This document shows positions 42,849 to 51,527 of a stretch of 64,000 nt of DNA, piece after piece; position 1 is the first letter of the stretch; each line of letters begins with the position of its first letter. The notes beneath the pieces were generated by a model. It had not been told where the DNA came from. It was given only the letters and a program-made list of their open reading frames with translations, and ran no database searches. The stretch lies in contig OZ245025.1 of assembly GCA_965223465.1 (NCBI GenBank), forward strand, positions 2,108,001-2,172,000, written 5' to 3'. The translations under genes were made by a program, and so were the position numbers. This DNA comes from JAAELZ01 sp965223465. GTDB taxonomy: Bacteria > Pseudomonadota > Gammaproteobacteria > Arenicellales > Poriferihabitantaceae.

Positions 42849-43763
42849 ATGAGTAAAGCAGTGACCACTTCCGTTGATACGCCAGCCAACGCTCCCACGC
42901 GGCAAAGCGCGTTGGGTGAATTCTGGCATTATTTTCGCGAAAACCGAGGCGCGGTGGTTGGGCTTGGTTTTTTTATCCTAGTATGCCTGGTGGCAATTTT
43001 TGCTGATGTACTCGCTCCTCACGGCCCTACCCAGCAGTTTCGCGATGCGCTACTGACACCCCCGGTCTGGCAGGAAGGTGGTGACCCTCGCTTTTTCCTG
43101 GGTACTGATGCAGTTGGCAGAGATATCATGTCCCGCTTGATTCATGGCAGCCGTTATTCGCTGTTTGTGGGCTGCGTCGTGGTATCCATCTCCCTGGTGG
43201 TGGGTATCGTCATCGGTCTGATTTCCGGCTACGCAGGCGGCATTGTTGATACCATCATTATGCGCCTGATGGACATCATACTGTCCTTCCCAAGCTTATT
43301 GCTCGCGCTGGTATTGGTCGCGATACTTGGCCCTAGCCTGACCAACGCGATGATCGCCATTGCCATCGTACAGCAACCGCATTATGTACGCCTTACGCGT
43401 GCGGCTGTTATCGGTGAAAAGGAAAAAGATTACGTTACCGCTGCCAGAATAAGCGGCGTCAAACCTTTGCGGTTAATGTTCACAACCATACTGCCCAACT
43501 GTATGGCACCCTTAATCGTGCAGGCTGCCTTGTCGTTTTCAAACGCGATTCTGGATGCAGCGGCACTGGGCTTTTTAGGTATGGGTGCACAACCACCCAC
43601 CCCGGAATGGGGCACCATGTTGGCCGAGGCGCGGGAATTTATTCTACGCGCATGGTGGGTAGTGACGTTACCCGGACTGGCGATTTTACTAACCGTATTG
43701 GCAATTAATTTAATGGGCGATGGCTTGCGTGACGCCCTTGATCCGAAACTGAAGCGCTCCTAA
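42849..43763 (+). CDS. dppC: dipeptide ABC transporter permease DppC
   Basis: This 304-residue inner-membrane permease is the partner of DppB. It has a hydrophilic N-terminal stretch, a first helix (VVGLGFFILVCLVAIFADV), the family motif HFLGTDAVGRD-like (FFLGTDAVGRDIMSRLIHGS) and the EAA loop (YVTAARISGVKPLRLMFTTILPNCMAPLIV). The AALGFLGMGAQPPTPEWGTMLAEAR segment is also standard. Its stop and the dppD ATG share one base (TAATG), giving coupled translation. Confidence 0.94.
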   Translation: MSKAVTTSVDTPANAPTRQSALGEFWHYFRENRGAVVGLGFFILVCLVAIFADVLAPHGPTQQFRDALLTPPVWQEGGDPRFFLGTDAVGRDIMSRLIHGSRYSLFVGCVVVSISLVVGIVIGLISGYAGGIVDTIIMRLMDIILSFPSLLLALVLVAILGPSLTNAMIAIAIVQQPHYVRLTRAAVIGEKEKDYVTAARISGVKPLRLMFTTILPNCMAPLIVQAALSFSNAILDAAALGFLGMGAQPPTPEWGTMLAEAREFILRAWWVVTLPGLAILLTVLAINLMGDGLRDALDPKLKRS

Positions 43764-44731
43764 TGGCCCTGCTCGAAATCGAAAACCTGTCTGTTTCATT
43801 TAGCACCGCGGGTGGGCAACTGTTGGCAGTGGATGGCGTATCGTTGAGTGTTGAAGCGGGCGAGGTGATGGCCGTGGTGGGTGAATCCGGCTCGGGCAAA
43901 TCGGTTGCCATGCTGGCGGTTATGGGCTTACTTCCATGGACCGCGACGGTAACCGCAGATCGGCTCGAGTTTGAAGGAAAAGAATTACTGAGCTTAAGCA
44001 AAAAACAATTGAGGCGCATCATCGGCAAAGATATCACCATGATATTTCAGGAGCCGATGTCCAGTCTCAATCCGTGCTTTACGGTAGGTTTTCAGCTCGG
44101 TGAAGCGATCAATACACACTTGGATTTATCCAAAGCCGAGCGGCATAAACGAGCAATTGAAATTCTTGAGCAGGTGGGTATCCCCGCCCCTGAAAAGCGA
44201 CTTTCTTCATTCCCACATCAATTATCCGGCGGTATGAATCAGCGGGTCATGATTGCAATGGCGATTGCCTGCAACCCGAAGCTGCTGATCGCTGATGAAC
44301 CCAGCACTGCATTGGATGTCACCATCCAGGCGCAAATTCTGGAACTCTTGACCAGTTTGCAACGCGACGTCGGCATGGGGCTAGTGTTGATTACTCATGA
44401 TATGGGTGTTGTCGCCGAAACCGCACAGCGTGTCGCGGTTCAATACGCCGGGCAAAAAGTGGAAGAACAAGAGGTCACAGCCTTATTTGATCACCCCTTT
44501 CACCCTTATACCTCTGCTTTGCTATCCGCCCTCCCCGAGCGCGCCACTTCGCGCAAATTGCCGTCTATTCCAGGCGTTGTGCCCGGGCAGTATGATCGTC
44601 CAGCGGGTTGTCTGTTTGCGCCCCGATGTAAATTGGCAGCGGAAATTTGCCACCAACAAGTGCCGGATCAAAACCCGGCCAACCTCGGCTACGCACGTTG
44701 TCACTTTCCATTAGCAAAGGAGCAGGCATGA
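43763..44731 (+). CDS. dppD: dipeptide ABC transporter ATP-binding protein DppD
   Basis: This is a 322-residue cytoplasmic ATPase. Walker A is GESGSGKS, the Q-loop region is MIFQEPMSSLNP, the ABC signature reads LSGGMNQRVMIAMA, and Walker B is LLIADEPSTALD. The C-terminal oligopeptide-transporter extension has the cysteine pattern CLFAPRCKLAAEICHQQ...CHFP that in this family binds an iron-sulfur cluster. It overlaps dppF by four bases (ATGA). The product should form a heterodimer with DppF. Confidence 0.94.
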   Translation: MALLEIENLSVSFSTAGGQLLAVDGVSLSVEAGEVMAVVGESGSGKSVAMLAVMGLLPWTATVTADRLEFEGKELLSLSKKQLRRIIGKDITMIFQEPMSSLNPCFTVGFQLGEAINTHLDLSKAERHKRAIEILEQVGIPAPEKRLSSFPHQLSGGMNQRVMIAMAIACNPKLLIADEPSTALDVTIQAQILELLTSLQRDVGMGLVLITHDMGVVAETAQRVAVQYAGQKVEEQEVTALFDHPFHPYTSALLSALPERATSRKLPSIPGVVPGQYDRPAGCLFAPRCKLAAEICHQQVPDQNPANLGYARCHFPLAKEQA

Positions 44732-45702
44732 ACAAGGATACCGTGCTGGTCGCGCAGGGACTGAGCAAACATTATTCCATTTCTAATGGGGCGTTTAAAC
44801 CGCCCAGCACGCTCAAAGCCTTGAATGACGCAAGCTTTAGCCTAACCAAACGTAAAACATTAGCCGTTGTGGGCGAATCAGGTTGCGGCAAAACCACCCT
44901 GGCACAGTTGGTGGCCATGATCAATCAGCCGACTCAAGGCTCGCTCAAAATAAATGGTCAGGAAATCGCAGGGGCCGATAAATCTCTACTTAGATCTTTA
45001 CGTTCAACCGTGCAAATTGTGTTCCAAAATCCATACGGCTCGCTCAATCCGCGCCAAAAAATTGGCTCAACGCTGATGGAACCACTGAAAATGAATACCC
45101 GCTTGAGTAATACAGAATGCCAAGCGCGGGCGCGCGCCATGCTGGATCAAGTCGGCTTGCGCCCAGAGCACTACGACCGTTACCCACATATGTTCTCCGG
45201 TGGGCAGCGCCAACGAATCGCGATTGCACGTGCTTTAATGCTGGAGCCCGAAATTCTGGTGCTCGATGAACCCGTATCGGCACTGGATATATCCATTCAG
45301 GCACAGGTACTCAATTTGCTCGCGGAACTGCAGGATACGCATAATCTGGCGTATTTGTTCATCACCCATGATTTGTCGGTGGTTAAACATATCGCGGATG
45401 ATGTGATGGTGATGTACCTGGGCAAGTCGGTCGAACATCGCCCATCCAAAGAGTTGTTTGACGCACCCCAGCATCCATATACTCAGGCCCTGCTATCAGC
45501 CACTCCCGTCCCGATTCCAGGGGGTAAAAAACAAAGAATTAACCTCACCGGGGAAATCCCCTCGCCGCTAGACCCACCCTCAGGCTGTTATTTTCATCCA
45601 CGTTGTTCCAAATGCTTTGAACCTTGTCGGCAGCAGATGCCGGAAGCCGTACCTTATGGTCAGGGCGAAGTGGCCTGCCACGCGGTTAGCGATACTGCTT
45701 GA
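44728..45702 (+). CDS. dppF: dipeptide ABC transporter ATP-binding protein DppF
   Basis: This is a 324-residue cytoplasmic ATPase, partner of DppD. Walker A is GESGCGKT, the Q-loop region is IVFQNPYGSLNPR, the signature is FSGGQRQRIAIARAL and Walker B is ILVLDEPVSALD. The C-terminal extension has CYFHPRCSKCFEPCRQQMP with the cysteines expected in this subfamily. I took the ATG at 44728, which overlaps the dppD stop and follows AAAGGAGCAGGC. The frame is open 81 bases further up inside dppD. Its last 17 bases overlap the 3' end of the convergent flavoprotein gene. Confidence 0.94.
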   Translation: MNKDTVLVAQGLSKHYSISNGAFKPPSTLKALNDASFSLTKRKTLAVVGESGCGKTTLAQLVAMINQPTQGSLKINGQEIAGADKSLLRSLRSTVQIVFQNPYGSLNPRQKIGSTLMEPLKMNTRLSNTECQARARAMLDQVGLRPEHYDRYPHMFSGGQRQRIAIARALMLEPEILVLDEPVSALDISIQAQVLNLLAELQDTHNLAYLFITHDLSVVKHIADDVMVMYLGKSVEHRPSKELFDAPQHPYTQALLSATPVPIPGGKKQRINLTGEIPSPLDPPSGCYFHPRCSKCFEPCRQQMPEAVPYGQGEVACHAVSDTA

Positions 45703-46813
45703 GATACCAGCGTTCATAACCCCGCTTAGCCCAGTGAAATGCGCGGCTGCTAGGCAGCATTCGATTGGCTTTTTCGGTACGGGAAACCAGCATGCCTTTA
45801 TTGACCGAATCGACAATACAGATCAACTCAATTTTGAACTCGGCATTCGCTGGTTTACCAGCGAACTCAGCCAGTAAATTTTGCACCGCCGCATTTGCCT
45901 GTAGATCTGCCATATGCGCCTGTTTCGGCATCCAGTCAGGCCCGGGATAGCTGCCAGAATCACCCGCGACATAAACCTTATCCATGCCGTCGACCTTACA
46001 ATTACGCCCGGCTTTAATCAGTCCACCGGCCGACCTAGGCAGCGTTGTATTGTCAAACCAACGGTTTCCGGTCATACCCGGCATGAATAATATGAGGTCA
46101 GCCGCAAATTCTCCGCCCTCGGTTTTGACTTTATTCACCTCAAACCCCTTCATCTTGTGGCCTAGGTGGGTGCTAATATCGCGTTTTTTCATTTCCCGCA
46201 GTAATCCTTCCACTGCCTTTTCGCCGAGTCGATTGCCCGGCCTGGGCGCGGGGCTGAAAAAGATCAACTTGAACTTATCTCGACTACCACGCTGACGGAG
46301 CAAGGTATCGGTGCCAAACAAAAATTCAAACATGGGCCCACCGCGCATGGCAGAAGGCTCTTTTGGATTGCCCACAAAACCCATCGCGATGGTGCCCGCG
46401 TCCATACTCGCGATGCGTTCACCAATCTTGACCGCCGCGTCCAATCCTTCACACGGTGTGATGGCATGTTCGATGCCAGGCAACTTCTTGATAAATCGTC
46501 CCCCGGAAGCAATAATGAGCCCATCATTGTTCAACGCCCCCTGATCCGTTTCCACGCTGCGACCATCATCGCTCAATCCAGTTACGTTGGCGGCATGAAA
46601 ATTTACCCGCATACGTTTAAAAAAATTATCCAATGACACAACCAAGTCTTCACGGCTGCGCATCCCGCTGGGTATCCAAATCATGCCAGGCAGGTAGTGT
46701 AATTCAGCGCATGGTGCAATCAGATCAATATGAATAGATTGATCTCGTTTGCGTAGTTTTCTCACCGCGGTCAGCGCGGCAAAACCGGCACCGATTATCG
46801 TAACTGATTGCAT
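45686..46813 (-). CDS. FAD-dependent oxidoreductase, sulfide:quinone reductase-like
   Basis: This 375-residue flavoprotein has the two-dinucleotide-binding-domain fold: FAD site VTIIGAGFAALTAVRKL at the N terminus, an ASGGRFIKKLPGIEHAIT segment, and a second FAD contact VYVAGDSGSYPGP. This pattern matches sulfide:quinone oxidoreductase and flavocytochrome-c sulfide dehydrogenase flavoproteins. However, the redox cysteines are not in obvious SQR positions (cysteines occur in APCAEL, ITPCEG, GRNCKV and LICIVD), so sulfide oxidation is not certain. The ATG at 46811-46813 follows TTGGGAGTAATA, a good site. It is the last gene of a three-gene minus-strand set and converges with dppF. Confidence 0.8.
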   Translation of the reverse strand: MQSVTIIGAGFAALTAVRKLRKRDQSIHIDLIAPCAELHYLPGMIWIPSGMRSREDLVVSLDNFFKRMRVNFHAANVTGLSDDGRSVETDQGALNNDGLIIASGGRFIKKLPGIEHAITPCEGLDAAVKIGERIASMDAGTIAMGFVGNPKEPSAMRGGPMFEFLFGTDTLLRQRGSRDKFKLIFFSPAPRPGNRLGEKAVEGLLREMKKRDISTHLGHKMKGFEVNKVKTEGGEFAADLILFMPGMTGNRWFDNTTLPRSAGGLIKAGRNCKVDGMDKVYVAGDSGSYPGPDWMPKQAHMADLQANAAVQNLLAEFAGKPANAEFKIELICIVDSVNKGMLVSRTEKANRMLPSSRAFHWAKRGYERWYLKQYR

Positions 46814-46834
46814 TATTACTCCCAATAAACAGAA

Positions 46835-47506
46835 TTATACCTCGGCCCACATTCGGACCAAATTGGCGTACACATGATCTATGCGCTGAGTATTTGCTTC
46901 TCCGGCTTGGTCGGCTAATAGAGTTTCTCGGCTTTGCCAAATATCATACAAAATAGCACGTTTCGCTGGATCCCGAACGCTGCTTTGCGCCCAAAGAATC
47001 ATCGCCAGGCGCTCACCTGACTCGACTTTCGCAACATGATGCAAACTTGATGAAGGGTAAACCAGCGCACTACCCGCTGCCAGCTTTACCCGCTGTTCAC
47101 CAAAATCCGTCATCACACAAGTCTCGCCTCCCGTATAACTGTCCGGATCACTCAAATAAAGCGTGGTGGACACATCAGTACGTAAATAAGGTCCGCCGCC
47201 CATCAAAGGATTATCGACATGCGCACCGTAGTACATGCCCTCGGTATATCTGGAATAATAAGGGGCTGTCAGCTTATTGGGCAATGTAGCTGCCTGATAA
47301 CGAGGGTCACGCTTTAATTTTTGGAATACAACCGCGTTTAAGCGCTTGAAAATATCACTGTCCTGGTCGAGCTCCTGATTATGTTTGATACCGGCTGCCA
47401 TGCGCCCGGCACTCATTCTGCCGTCGATAAACTCCCCTTGGGCCATAAATGCGCGCGCCGCAGCCACTTCTTCAGGACTGAGCACCCCTTCAATCGTGAT
47501 TAACAT
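46835..47506 (-). CDS. PKHD-type Fe(II)/2-oxoglutarate hydroxylase (PiuC/YbiX-like)
   Basis: This 223-residue member of the PKHD hydroxylase family carries the iron-binding motif His-x-Asp in YGAHVDNPLMGG, the distal histidine in SSLHHVAKVESGERL and the arginine for 2-oxoglutarate following it. The N terminus LITIEGVLSPEEVAAARAFM and the GRMSAGRMAAGIKHNQEL block match PiuC/YbiX, which is often tied to TonB receptors and iron status. Here no TonB receptor is adjacent; it sits between a conserved unknown gene (16 bp) and the SQR-like flavoprotein (21 bp), so all three are probably co-transcribed. Confidence 0.9.
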   Translation of the reverse strand: MLITIEGVLSPEEVAAARAFMAQGEFIDGRMSAGRMAAGIKHNQELDQDSDIFKRLNAVVFQKLKRDPRYQAATLPNKLTAPYYSRYTEGMYYGAHVDNPLMGGGPYLRTDVSTTLYLSDPDSYTGGETCVMTDFGEQRVKLAAGSALVYPSSSLHHVAKVESGERLAMILWAQSSVRDPAKRAILYDIWQSRETLLADQAGEANTQRIDHVYANLVRMWAEV

Positions 47507-47522
47507 TTATTCTATTTTGTGA

Positions 47523-48557
47523 TTACAAACTATGCTGATCGATATACATCTGAACGCTTTGGTCTGGATCTCGCTGATCATGCGCAAACTCATCTACCAG
47601 ACGATCAGCCACCTTAAGCCAGTGTTGCTGACCATATTTTATCGCCTGCTTGAGCGCATTAACAGAACCATTGCCGCGCCAACTTCGATAGGCTTTGATC
47701 AAAGTCGGAAACATGGTTTTTCTAAGCGGCGTCAAGCTGGCGAAATAAAAATGCACCGCGGGTATATTCTCATCCGCCAGCAACCCAGGTAAGGTCGAAA
47801 CGCAATCTGCCAGGCAATCGCGCACCGCACGGGCAAATATATCCTGATGTTTATTGGTCTCCGCTAACATATCATTCCAATCGGGACTGACCATATCTTG
47901 CGCAACCAGCTCACCGATTTCATGCAAGATCAGCACTTCCTGCTGATCCCTACTGGCCTGTTCAAGTGCGTGCATGGGCCGTTTGTCAAAATCATAAAAT
48001 TTCACCACTTCTGCCATAGCATTGTCCGGTCGCTGCCATTGCCATTCTTCGAGCATGTCCCATATAAGGCGCGAAACAGCCTGCTTTCGAATTAATATGT
48101 CATTGGCCTGCAAGCTGGCTGGGGGAGCGGTAAGTTCGCGTGCGAGTTCCTGACCGGCAATAACCAATTGGTAGTTTTCATTTTGTTCTATCGACTCAAG
48201 CTCGGCCAGCATGAAGACGGGCTTGCCAAAACGCCCATAACCCGCCTGGTAAGTATAACCATGTGGTGCCAAAACCTGGTTTAAGCGGTCTTTTTCAAAA
48301 GGTTGATAAGTTTTACCCGCGTACGCTATCGGCTGAAAATCATCCGCTTCAATTGCCTCCCAACGTGCTTCGGTCTCGCTTATCCATTCAAGCAAGGAAG
48401 ATTGATCCAGTGCATCATTGGGAGCAAGGTGGTGTGCCCAACGGTAGTATTCGCGCATCCGAATTAAATATATACAAATCGAATAATCCGTAGCAAACTC
48501 TCGGTCAGAAAGATCGCAGTTATACTGAACGGCTTGTCTTAAGGCATCAATGCTCAT
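47523..48557 (-). CDS. conserved protein of unknown function (Sfum_1244-like)
   Basis: From the ATG at 48555-48557 this is a 344-residue protein without signal peptide or membrane segments. From memory it resembles a proteobacterial family labelled Sfum_1244, but I cannot verify this. Visible conserved-looking blocks are YSICIYLIRMREYYRWAH near the start, GYGRFGKPVFMLAEL in the middle and VLILHEIGELVAQD followed by CLADCVSTLPGLL. The HEIGE motif resembles a metal-binding helix (His-Glu-x-x-Glu), though no enzyme class follows from it. The frame is open 123 bases upstream into the divergent gene, which I exclude. First gene of the set with the PKHD and flavoprotein genes. Confidence 0.75.
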   Translation of the reverse strand: MSIDALRQAVQYNCDLSDREFATDYSICIYLIRMREYYRWAHHLAPNDALDQSSLLEWISETEARWEAIEADDFQPIAYAGKTYQPFEKDRLNQVLAPHGYTYQAGYGRFGKPVFMLAELESIEQNENYQLVIAGQELARELTAPPASLQANDILIRKQAVSRLIWDMLEEWQWQRPDNAMAEVVKFYDFDKRPMHALEQASRDQQEVLILHEIGELVAQDMVSPDWNDMLAETNKHQDIFARAVRDCLADCVSTLPGLLADENIPAVHFYFASLTPLRKTMFPTLIKAYRSWRGNGSVNALKQAIKYGQQHWLKVADRLVDEFAHDQRDPDQSVQMYIDQHSL

Positions 48558-48597
48558 TAGCGCACAACATATCACGATTTCGTGACAAGATCGAACC

Positions 48598-49203
48598 ATG
48601 AAACTCAGAATTCGTAATTCTTTTAAAAACCGGGATAGCGCAACACTCGAAGAAAAAGCCAATATTCTGGCGTATAACATCTGGCAAATTTCTCTGGCGG
48701 GCGCTAAAAACCTACATCAGGAAGACTATATTTACACCAGCGACGCGCAACGTGTAGGCGTGATTCGAGAATACCTGGTGTTTTTGGTGCATGTTGCTGA
48801 TCGTATGATTTATGCGCGCTTAAATGACGCCGAGCGCAGCGCACTCATAAACCAATTAGCCCAATACACTGCCAACCAAATCCAGCGTAATACTGAAGAA
48901 ATTGCCGGACCAGGTGATTACAAGGAAAACTATCTCGCGACCATAAATGCACGTTTTAACCAATACGCCCAAGGCTCTTTCGATAAGAGCATACCAGGCT
49001 ATTCTCTGCTACGCATGTTCGGCGACAACATCGGCCGGATCATGGGTGATGATCAAATCAATAAATGGACGATCGATCAAATCATGGATGTAGACGGTCC
49101 TATGATGGTCGAAAAAATGCGCGATTCTCTGACCAGCATTTTCGACCAACCCTCGGCGGAAGAAAAAGCCAAATCAAGTATCGACTTGTTATTAGATGAT
49201 TGA
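48598..49203 (+). CDS. hypothetical protein, divergent from the 47523 gene
   Basis: This 201-residue soluble, mainly helical protein is of no family I recognise. No signal peptide or membrane segment is seen; the N terminus is basic (KLRIRNSFKNRD) and the C terminus acidic (SSIDLLLDD). Segments such as GVIREYLVFLVHVADRMIYARL and YSLLRMFGDNIGRIMGDDQ suggest a packed helical bundle. It starts only 40 bp from the start of the divergent conserved gene, so the two probably share a regulatory region. It converges with uspA, 14 bp apart. Coding looks genuine because of its length and consistent composition. Confidence 0.7.
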   Translation: MKLRIRNSFKNRDSATLEEKANILAYNIWQISLAGAKNLHQEDYIYTSDAQRVGVIREYLVFLVHVADRMIYARLNDAERSALINQLAQYTANQIQRNTEEIAGPGDYKENYLATINARFNQYAQGSFDKSIPGYSLLRMFGDNIGRIMGDDQINKWTIDQIMDVDGPMMVEKMRDSLTSIFDQPSAEEKAKSSIDLLLDD

Positions 49204-49217
49204 GTTTGCGCGTGGGA

Positions 49218-49643
49218 TCAGGATTTTATCCTGACCGCCAGCACATCACATTCGGCCACATGCAACACCCCATTTGCGGTCGATCCCAACAATAATCCGA
49301 TACCGTGTCTCCCATGACTGCCCAGTACAATGAGATCCGCACCGATTTCTTTGGCATATTCAGCAATAACGTGTTTGGTGGACCCATGGCCGATGTGCGT
49401 ATGGGCCAGTTCGATTGACAAGCCTTTTTCAATTGCTTCCAGCTCGCGTTCGGCATCCTCATCCAATTTACTGCCAATATCTGGCATCCCGATACCGCCT
49501 TCGAGCTGTACACTGGGATAATATTCCACCACATGAATAATGCTGAGCTTGGCACCGTGCTGATTGGCTGCCTCCACCGCACGCGCCTCTGCAACGTTAC
49601 TCTCATCTGAAAAATCTGTCGCAAACAGAATATGTTTATACAT
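49218..49643 (-). CDS. uspA: universal stress protein UspA family
   Basis: This 141-residue cytoplasmic protein has the Usp fold: it opens YKHILFATDFSDESNVAEARA and carries the ATP-type G-2x-G-9x-G(S/T) motif in VLGSHGRHGIGLLLGSTANGVL. The usual role is survival under stress and growth arrest, through unknown partners. Length and ending (CDVLAVRIK) match UspA. A long second frame on the same strand overlaps it but shows no family pattern. A short inverted repeat TCAGGA/TCCTGA overlaps its stop. Confidence 0.9.
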   Translation of the reverse strand: MYKHILFATDFSDESNVAEARAVEAANQHGAKLSIIHVVEYYPSVQLEGGIGMPDIGSKLDEDAERELEAIEKGLSIELAHTHIGHGSTKHVIAEYAKEIGADLIVLGSHGRHGIGLLLGSTANGVLHVAECDVLAVRIKS

Positions 49644-49886
49644 AATATCGTCTCCTCATGATTAGCTAACGGCCCACAGCAGCCCGTTGGGGAAATTTAA
49701 GTATCACCAAGCCTAGCATAGACCCGACCTAACTAACTTGATACAGAATAAAATCTTAAACCGTAGAAAGTTAATATCGCAACTATTTTTCTGAAATAGG
49801 GGTTTGCGACGTAGCCTACAATTTATGGCTTTAGCTATACCGGCTACAGCTTGAGATGTCAGCCCAGTTATTATGAATTTCATTGG

Positions 49887-50222
49887 TCAAAGATGCCCTT
49901 TCATCGCACTGTGGATGACCGCTTTTAAGCTCTCAACCGGAATGTCATCTTTGTCCTGAAAATTGATGCAGCCCTTGCCCGTTTTAATGTTGGGGTGCGC
50001 TAACTTAAACTGGGCGATATGGGTGTAACCGCAGGTATATAAAGAAATATAGTTCTTTTGATCTGCCAGCGCGACCCAGCCATCGTGGCATTCGTAAGTA
50101 GGCATCTTATAGCGCATCGATTCGATTGCATCTGGGTAAAGCTTCATAATTAATGATCGAATCGTCTCAAAACGCGTTTTTCGAGTCGCTTTAATATTGG
50201 ACAAATACTCATCTAAATTCAT
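49887..50222 (-). CDS. DUF1801 family protein
   Basis: This 111-residue protein matches the DUF1801 / YdhG-like pattern: YLSNIKATRKTRFETIRSLIMKLYPDAIE, then MRYKMPTYE, then a DQKNYISLYTCGY strand region and a final helix. Members have a frataxin-like or SufE-like appearance and no firmly known function; some are annotated as iron chaperones. It stands alone, 124 bp after the exopolysaccharide-type operon on the same strand and about 240 bp before uspA. Confidence 0.82.
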   Translation of the reverse strand: MNLDEYLSNIKATRKTRFETIRSLIMKLYPDAIESMRYKMPTYECHDGWVALADQKNYISLYTCGYTHIAQFKLAHPNIKTGKGCINFQDKDDIPVESLKAVIHSAMKGHL

Positions 50223-50345
50223 GCTACCACCTGCCTTTACGTTTTAGGTAGTTTATCAATACACTTTTACATAATAGTATGTTGCACACCGGATATATAT
50301 CAAACGTAGCGCAATCAAATTTTAATCGCAAAGCATGGCAATTGA

Positions 50346-51527
50346 TCAGTTCTGGGCGACAGACTGCTTAATGCCATCAAACCAGCGCACAAATTTAGGC
50401 TGAAATTTTATTTCTACCGGTAGACCATGTATTTGATAGTTTTCTGGAAGCGGTTCGTTGGTTTGTAATTCAACGACAATGGTCAAAGGCCTGACACCAA
50501 AGGCATTGGCAAACTCCGCGGGTAGCTTCTTTGCCACCTTAGGCAAGGCGACAATTGTTGCATCCAGCGTTTTTCCTTCGGCAATACGAATACGCGCTGG
50601 CTGCCCCACTTTTGCGTAATCACTATGTTTGGCTTCAAGGTAGGCGGTTATGGTTCCCTCTTGCATCGAAGCAATCACCAAAATGTCTTCACCTGTTTGC
50701 ATGTATTGGTTCTCAGCTGCAACGATCTCAACCACCCGCCCTTCTATCGGAGACTTAACAATCGCGCTATCCGAATCAAGCTCCTGCTCTACAGACGCGT
50801 CAGATGTTTTGGCCAGCACTGAAACTTGAGAGTCCGGCAAGGGTGGCGCGGCCGAAAATAATACAGCCTCAGCGTTGGCGATGTTTGCCCTCTCTTTTTC
50901 TATTGCAGCCGTATCATTGTAATACTGGCGTTTCGCGTTATTTAAATGTTGTTTGGCTTGCTCCGTTTCTGCCGCAGTCGCGGCACCTTGTTGCTTTAGC
51001 TTTAAGGTGTTCTCATAGCGTTTTCGGTGATGCACTAATTGCTCTTTGCTCAAGCTCAGAGATTGATTGAGCGACAAAATGCGCACCTCAGCACTTTCGC
51101 GGGCGAGAATCGCGTTACGCTTTTTTTCCTGATACAACTCGGTTTGCGCTTTGTACGTTTTAAGTCGAGCTTGCTCACGATTTCGCTGCTCTCTAGCACG
51201 TTGTTCGAGAATAAAGCTAGGTGGTGCGATACTCGCCAAGGGCTGCGCTACCTTGACCATATCCCGCACCGCGATGTTAAAAGCAGTTACACGTCCTTCT
51301 TGAGGGCTACGAATCTGAACCAAATCCAGGCTGACGAAGCCACTCGCTCTAATCGAAACTTTGTCCGTTAGAATCGTACCGATAAAATAGATTATAGGGC
51401 TGGCAACAATCAACAGAATTAAATACCAACGAAGCACTGGGAAAGGCCTTTTGGCGGGTGCGTACTCAACTTTTACGCCATCATCAAGCTCAGGCTGGGC
51501 AGCCGGTTTGTCGAACTTAACTTTCAC
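50346..51527 (-). CDS. HlyD-type membrane-fusion protein of the polysaccharide synthase cluster
   Basis: This 393-residue protein has a short cytoplasmic start, one membrane helix (WYLILLIVASPIIYFIGTIL, about residues 34-53), a lipoyl/barrel segment (RSPQEGRVTAFNIAVRDMV), a long alpha-helical hairpin of about 110 residues (EQRAREQRNREQARLK to ERANIANAEAV), a second lipoyl half (VKSPIEGRVVEIVAAENQYM) and a C-terminal beta-barrel region. It should bridge the inner-membrane synthase and the outer-membrane channel in the periplasm. I chose the GTG at 51525-51527, which overlaps the upstream gene's stop by 11 bases; the frame otherwise runs into that gene. Last gene of the four-gene operon. Alg44 and BgsB have comparable periplasmic domains. 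No PilZ domain is present. Confidence 0.85.
   Translation of the reverse strand: MKVKFDKPAAQPELDDGVKVEYAPAKRPFPVLRWYLILLIVASPIIYFIGTILTDKVSIRASGFVSLDLVQIRSPQEGRVTAFNIAVRDMVKVAQPLASIAPPSFILEQRAREQRNREQARLKTYKAQTELYQEKKRNAILARESAEVRILSLNQSLSLSKEQLVHHRKRYENTLKLKQQGAATAAETEQAKQHLNNAKRQYYNDTAAIEKERANIANAEAVLFSAAPPLPDSQVSVLAKTSDASVEQELDSDSAIVKSPIEGRVVEIVAAENQYMQTGEDILVIASMQEGTITAYLEAKHSDYAKVGQPARIRIAEGKTLDATIVALPKVAKKLPAEFANAFGVRPLTIVVELQTNEPLPENYQIHGLPVEIKFQPKFVRWFDGIKQSVAQN

Noticed and set aside
47523..48680. Longer 385-residue start for the Sfum_1244-like gene
   Set aside because: The extra 41 residues would overlap the divergent 48598 gene and are rich in hydrophobic and cysteine residues unlike the rest; the ATG at 48557 is more plausible.
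49218..49234. TCAGGA-TTTTA-TCCTGA inverted repeat at the uspA stop
   Set aside because: The stem is six base pairs, overlaps the stop codon and has no U-tract, so it is too weak to call as a terminator.
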